In this document: piece by piece, positions 62,201 through 64,000 of the stretch | How positions within the stretch are numbered: the first letter of the stretch is position 1 | How the letters are laid out: each line of letters begins with the position of its first letter | DNA from: Rotaria sp. Silwood1 | Lineage: Eukaryota; Rotifera; Eurotatoria; Philodinida; Philodinidae | Direction of reading: 5' to 3' | Length of the DNA stretch: 64,000 nt | NCBI GenBank assembly: GCA_905250075.1 | Contig: CAJNOP010000311.1 | Coordinates: forward strand, 1 to 64,000 | The notes under the pieces: generated by a model | Told to the model about the DNA's origin: nothing | Databases searched by the model: none | Seen by the model: only the letters and a program-made list of their open reading frames with translations | Translations under genes and position numbers: made by a program

Positions 62201-62375
62201 AATATCATCAGGTGGTGGTTCAAATAGTTTAAATTCTTCAATTCATGTATTAACAACTGCACTTTATACAGAATTAGGTTCTATATTACTTGATAAAGCA
62301 AGTTCAAGTTCAATGGTAACACCAAAAAATCTACAAGTACTTCGTGAACTTTGCACAAATATTGATGCTGTGTGA
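47208..62375 (+). CDS. TOGARAM1: TOGARAM/Crescerin-type multi-TOG ciliary protein
   Basis: A 21-exon model of 1800 residues: 47208-47562, 47631-48152, 49139-49647, 49938-50585, 53023-53125, 53275-53346, 53916-54092, 54580-54827, 54883-55082, 55157-55458, 56836-56940, 56997-57145, 58184-58527, 58595-59011, 59094-59180, 60859-61017, 61074-61200, 61264-61346, 61415-61812, 61882-61968, 62065-62375. Helical-repeat TOG-like regions lie at about residues 30-200 and 320-540. A long Ser/Asn/Thr-rich linker follows. A third TOG starts near 1280 (DSVYREAMESVSSDDWERK, then SGLSLLQRLIAQYP; HRNPAVRKTSAKYI) and a fourth near 1550 (FRERLNGIEEFQKLCE; LKALNTMHQLIPILGDAL). Four TOGs with a central linker and about 1700-1800 residues is the Crescerin plan. 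Crescerins bind tubulin and control axonemal microtubule length in cilia, apt for a ciliated rotifer. TOGARAM1 versus TOGARAM2 cannot be separated. Confidence 0.88.
48248..48940. mobile_element. Large foldback element in TOGARAM intron 2
   Basis: Two arms of about 258 nt, 48248-48506 and 48683-48940, are inverted copies of each other with scattered substitutions, separated by about 175 nt. The outer ends are CCGTCCAAAAAGTCC and its reverse GGACTTTTTGGACGG; the match extends outward to TAAT[AG]TCC, suggesting a TA target. The two mirror-image 68- and 79-residue open frames are products of the arms. It lies wholly inside the intron 48153-49138 and has no transposase. Confidence 0.8.
50586..53022 (+). 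other. Long TOGARAM intron (2.4 kb)
   Basis: A GTAAGT...TTAATAG intron of 2437 nt separating the second TOG from the linker exons. Many poly-T runs and a CAT/CCA triplet run (51419-51441). No nested gene recognised. Confidence 0.6.
55459..56835 (+). other. Long TOGARAM intron (1.4 kb)
   Basis: GTAATTAG... to ATATCTAG, 1377 nt, AT-rich, without recognisable nested features. Confidence 0.55.
57146..58183 (+). other. Long TOGARAM intron (1.0 kb)
   Basis: GTAAGTTT... to TTCGTTTAG, 1038 nt. No nested gene or repeat recognised. Confidence 0.55.
59181..60858 (+). other. Long TOGARAM intron (1.7 kb)
   Basis: GTAATTAA... to TTCATCAG, 1678 nt, interrupting the third TOG domain. Two open frames of 60 residues near 60388-60752 lie back to back on opposite strands, with no family features. 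Confidence 0.55.
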
Positions 62376-64000
62376 TTTTTCATTTTCTCTTCAGTTGTGA
62401 TTATATTAATATTTATATACATATAAATACATATAGATATATATATATATCCACGGCTTCTTCACGCATTGTAGTTGTTCATTTGTGTACACACAGCTCA
62501 AGCAATCTTTCTTCGTCTTTTTTTGAATTCCTAAACAGTGACATATGTCTTCTCGTATTCAGAATTTCATTTATTCATTATTGGTTTTTTTTGTCTCCCT
62601 TGCTCTGTGATTAATAATGACTGTTACTAGTTTTTTTTTTCTTTTTTCTCTTCCGTTCTGTTTCGTGCACACTCTTCTTCGATGTTTTGTAATATGTAAG
62701 AGAAAAAAAAAAAGAAAACAATGATAGTGTGTGTGCGTGTGCGTGTGTTTGTATTTCAACGGAGGTGAAACACAGGAAATAAAGAATTTTATGGTTTATG
62801 ACAAATATAATTGAAAAATAGATCAAATTGAATTGTTTAATCATTTTGATAAATCTTTAATTTTGAATAAAGAAAGATCGAAATAAAATGATGTCTATTA
62901 CTTTGTTAGATGTCTAGAACTATTCTATAAATTGAATCAAATGAAATTAAAGATATATATATAGAAGAATATTGAATGATCGTTTCATGAGAGACTTATT
63001 GATAATATAATCGTATAAATCACTATGGAGTTGTAATAATTGTTTTTTTAAATTCATGTAATGATATCTAAAAAAAAAAAATTTAATCAATATTATCAAT
63101 TAAATGAAGAATTCAAAATACAAGAAATACTCTAGATAATTGAGTATTTTAGTAGGAAAATAAGATTTCTGTTTAATGGATTGAATAATTCAATCAATGG
63201 ATTATATTGTGAATAATGATATAATATTATTGCATGATTATTTTCAGAGATAAATTATCGATATCTATTATTATCAAAAAAAGAAAATTTTCTTTTTTTT
63301 GCACTAATATTATATTAAATAATTTGTAATCAAACTTATTCTAATGGAATAATTGGTTGATTGGTTTTTTTTTTTAAATATTTTGTCACAGTTTTTTTCG
63401 TTTGTCTTTTGAAAATAATATTTGATGAAATTTGTTTTTGTTTCTATTGATTGAAGGTTGATGCTACTTAAATAAATATATCATAACTTTCTTTATTATT
63501 TGGTATCATTGAAAATTTATTATTCGTTGCTAAGGGTATAGAAGAAGAAAACGAAAAGTAAACTTCGATGAAAAAAGAACAGTTGAAATAGAACGGAAGG
63601 TTCAATGAAATGTTCTATTTCTTTTTTTTTTCTTTTTTATACTCTCATTTATGCATGGCTCATTACCAAATGATGAGAAAAAAAGAAAAAGAAAATCTTA
63701 ATTTTACAAAAAACAGACCATTGATAAGAATAGAAAATAGGAAGACATGAAAAAGCATTAAGAAAAAAAAAATGAAAGAAAAGTTCTTCTTTTTACAACA
63801 TACTTAAAAACTCTGTGTACTACATTATAAAATATTGCTTTTGGCAAATGTGACACATTACTATATGCAAAGTGTTTTTCTCGATAATACAAATGATCCC
63901 AAATGAATAGATATGCGGGCATGCATGAAAAAAATCGGAACATTCTCTTAACATAGTTGCGCATAGAATCATCAAAATAAAAACAAAAAAGAAAAGACGT
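62376..64000. other. Non-coding right end of the window
   Basis: 3' flank of the TOGARAM gene followed by AT-rich sequence with many A and T runs, a TA run (62432-62450) and a TG/CG run (62725-62750). The short open frames here have no features. Nothing further is seen. Confidence 0.5.

Noticed and set aside
1..64000. Prokaryotic features such as operons with ribosome binding sites, CRISPR arrays or prophage
   Set aside because: The window is eukaryotic with spliceosomal introns; no direct-repeat/spacer array or bacterial-type gene cluster was seen.

Overview
This is eukaryotic nuclear DNA from a small, AT-rich, intron-rich animal genome, most likely a bdelloid rotifer. The evidence is: (i) animal genes with many short GT-AG introns of about 45-120 nt; (ii) interstitial tracts of TGTGGG/CCCACA, which is, as I recall, the telomeric repeat reported for bdelloids; (iii) several genes whose start codon lies right after a splice-acceptor-like sequence with no usable upstream donor, as expected from the spliced-leader trans-splicing known in rotifers; (iv) a bacterial-type Ohr/OsmC peroxidase and a decayed intronless gene beside the telomere-like tracts. 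The species call is inference. The gene models were assembled by hand; every junction listed is GT-AG and keeps the reading frame.

Positions 1-10.7 kb look subtelomeric or accessory. There are six foldback units of telomere-like repeat (G-strand tract, short loop, C-strand tract), an intronless GNAT acetyltransferase on the minus strand, a pogo-like MITE, an F-box gene, and an intronless pseudogene with two frameshifts and several stops.

Positions 10.7-24 kb hold six plus-strand genes close together: a PRA1/RABAC1 Rab acceptor, a membrane-anchored hexokinase, an ANAPC13-like APC/C subunit, a B4GAT1-type GT49 glucuronyltransferase, a 21-exon two-pore channel with a TIR-bearing insert in one intron, and Ohr/OsmC. 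A CUB plus trypsin-like serine protease follows on the minus strand (24.1-25.8 kb).

Positions 27.9-32.8 kb carry a tropomyosin with an unusual repetitive N-terminus and a pair of mutually exclusive exons, the SRP9 subunit of the signal recognition particle, and an even-skipped/EVX homeobox gene on the minus strand. About 5.5 kb with no recognised gene lies upstream of EVX. Positions 38.4-43.2 kb carry a BRD7/BRD9 bromodomain protein and an ARL6IP5/PRAF3-type PRA1 protein.

After a 4-kb gene-poor stretch containing a near-perfect hairpin element, 47.2-62.4 kb is one gene of 21 exons encoding a TOGARAM/Crescerin-type multi-TOG ciliary microtubule protein of about 1800 residues. One of its introns holds a 0.7-kb foldback element. 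The last 1.6 kb shows nothing recognisable.

The genes are mostly unrelated housekeeping, trafficking, cytoskeletal and developmental genes, not a pathway. The least explained structures are the family of telomere-repeat foldbacks at the left end and the TIR-bearing intron in the two-pore channel gene.
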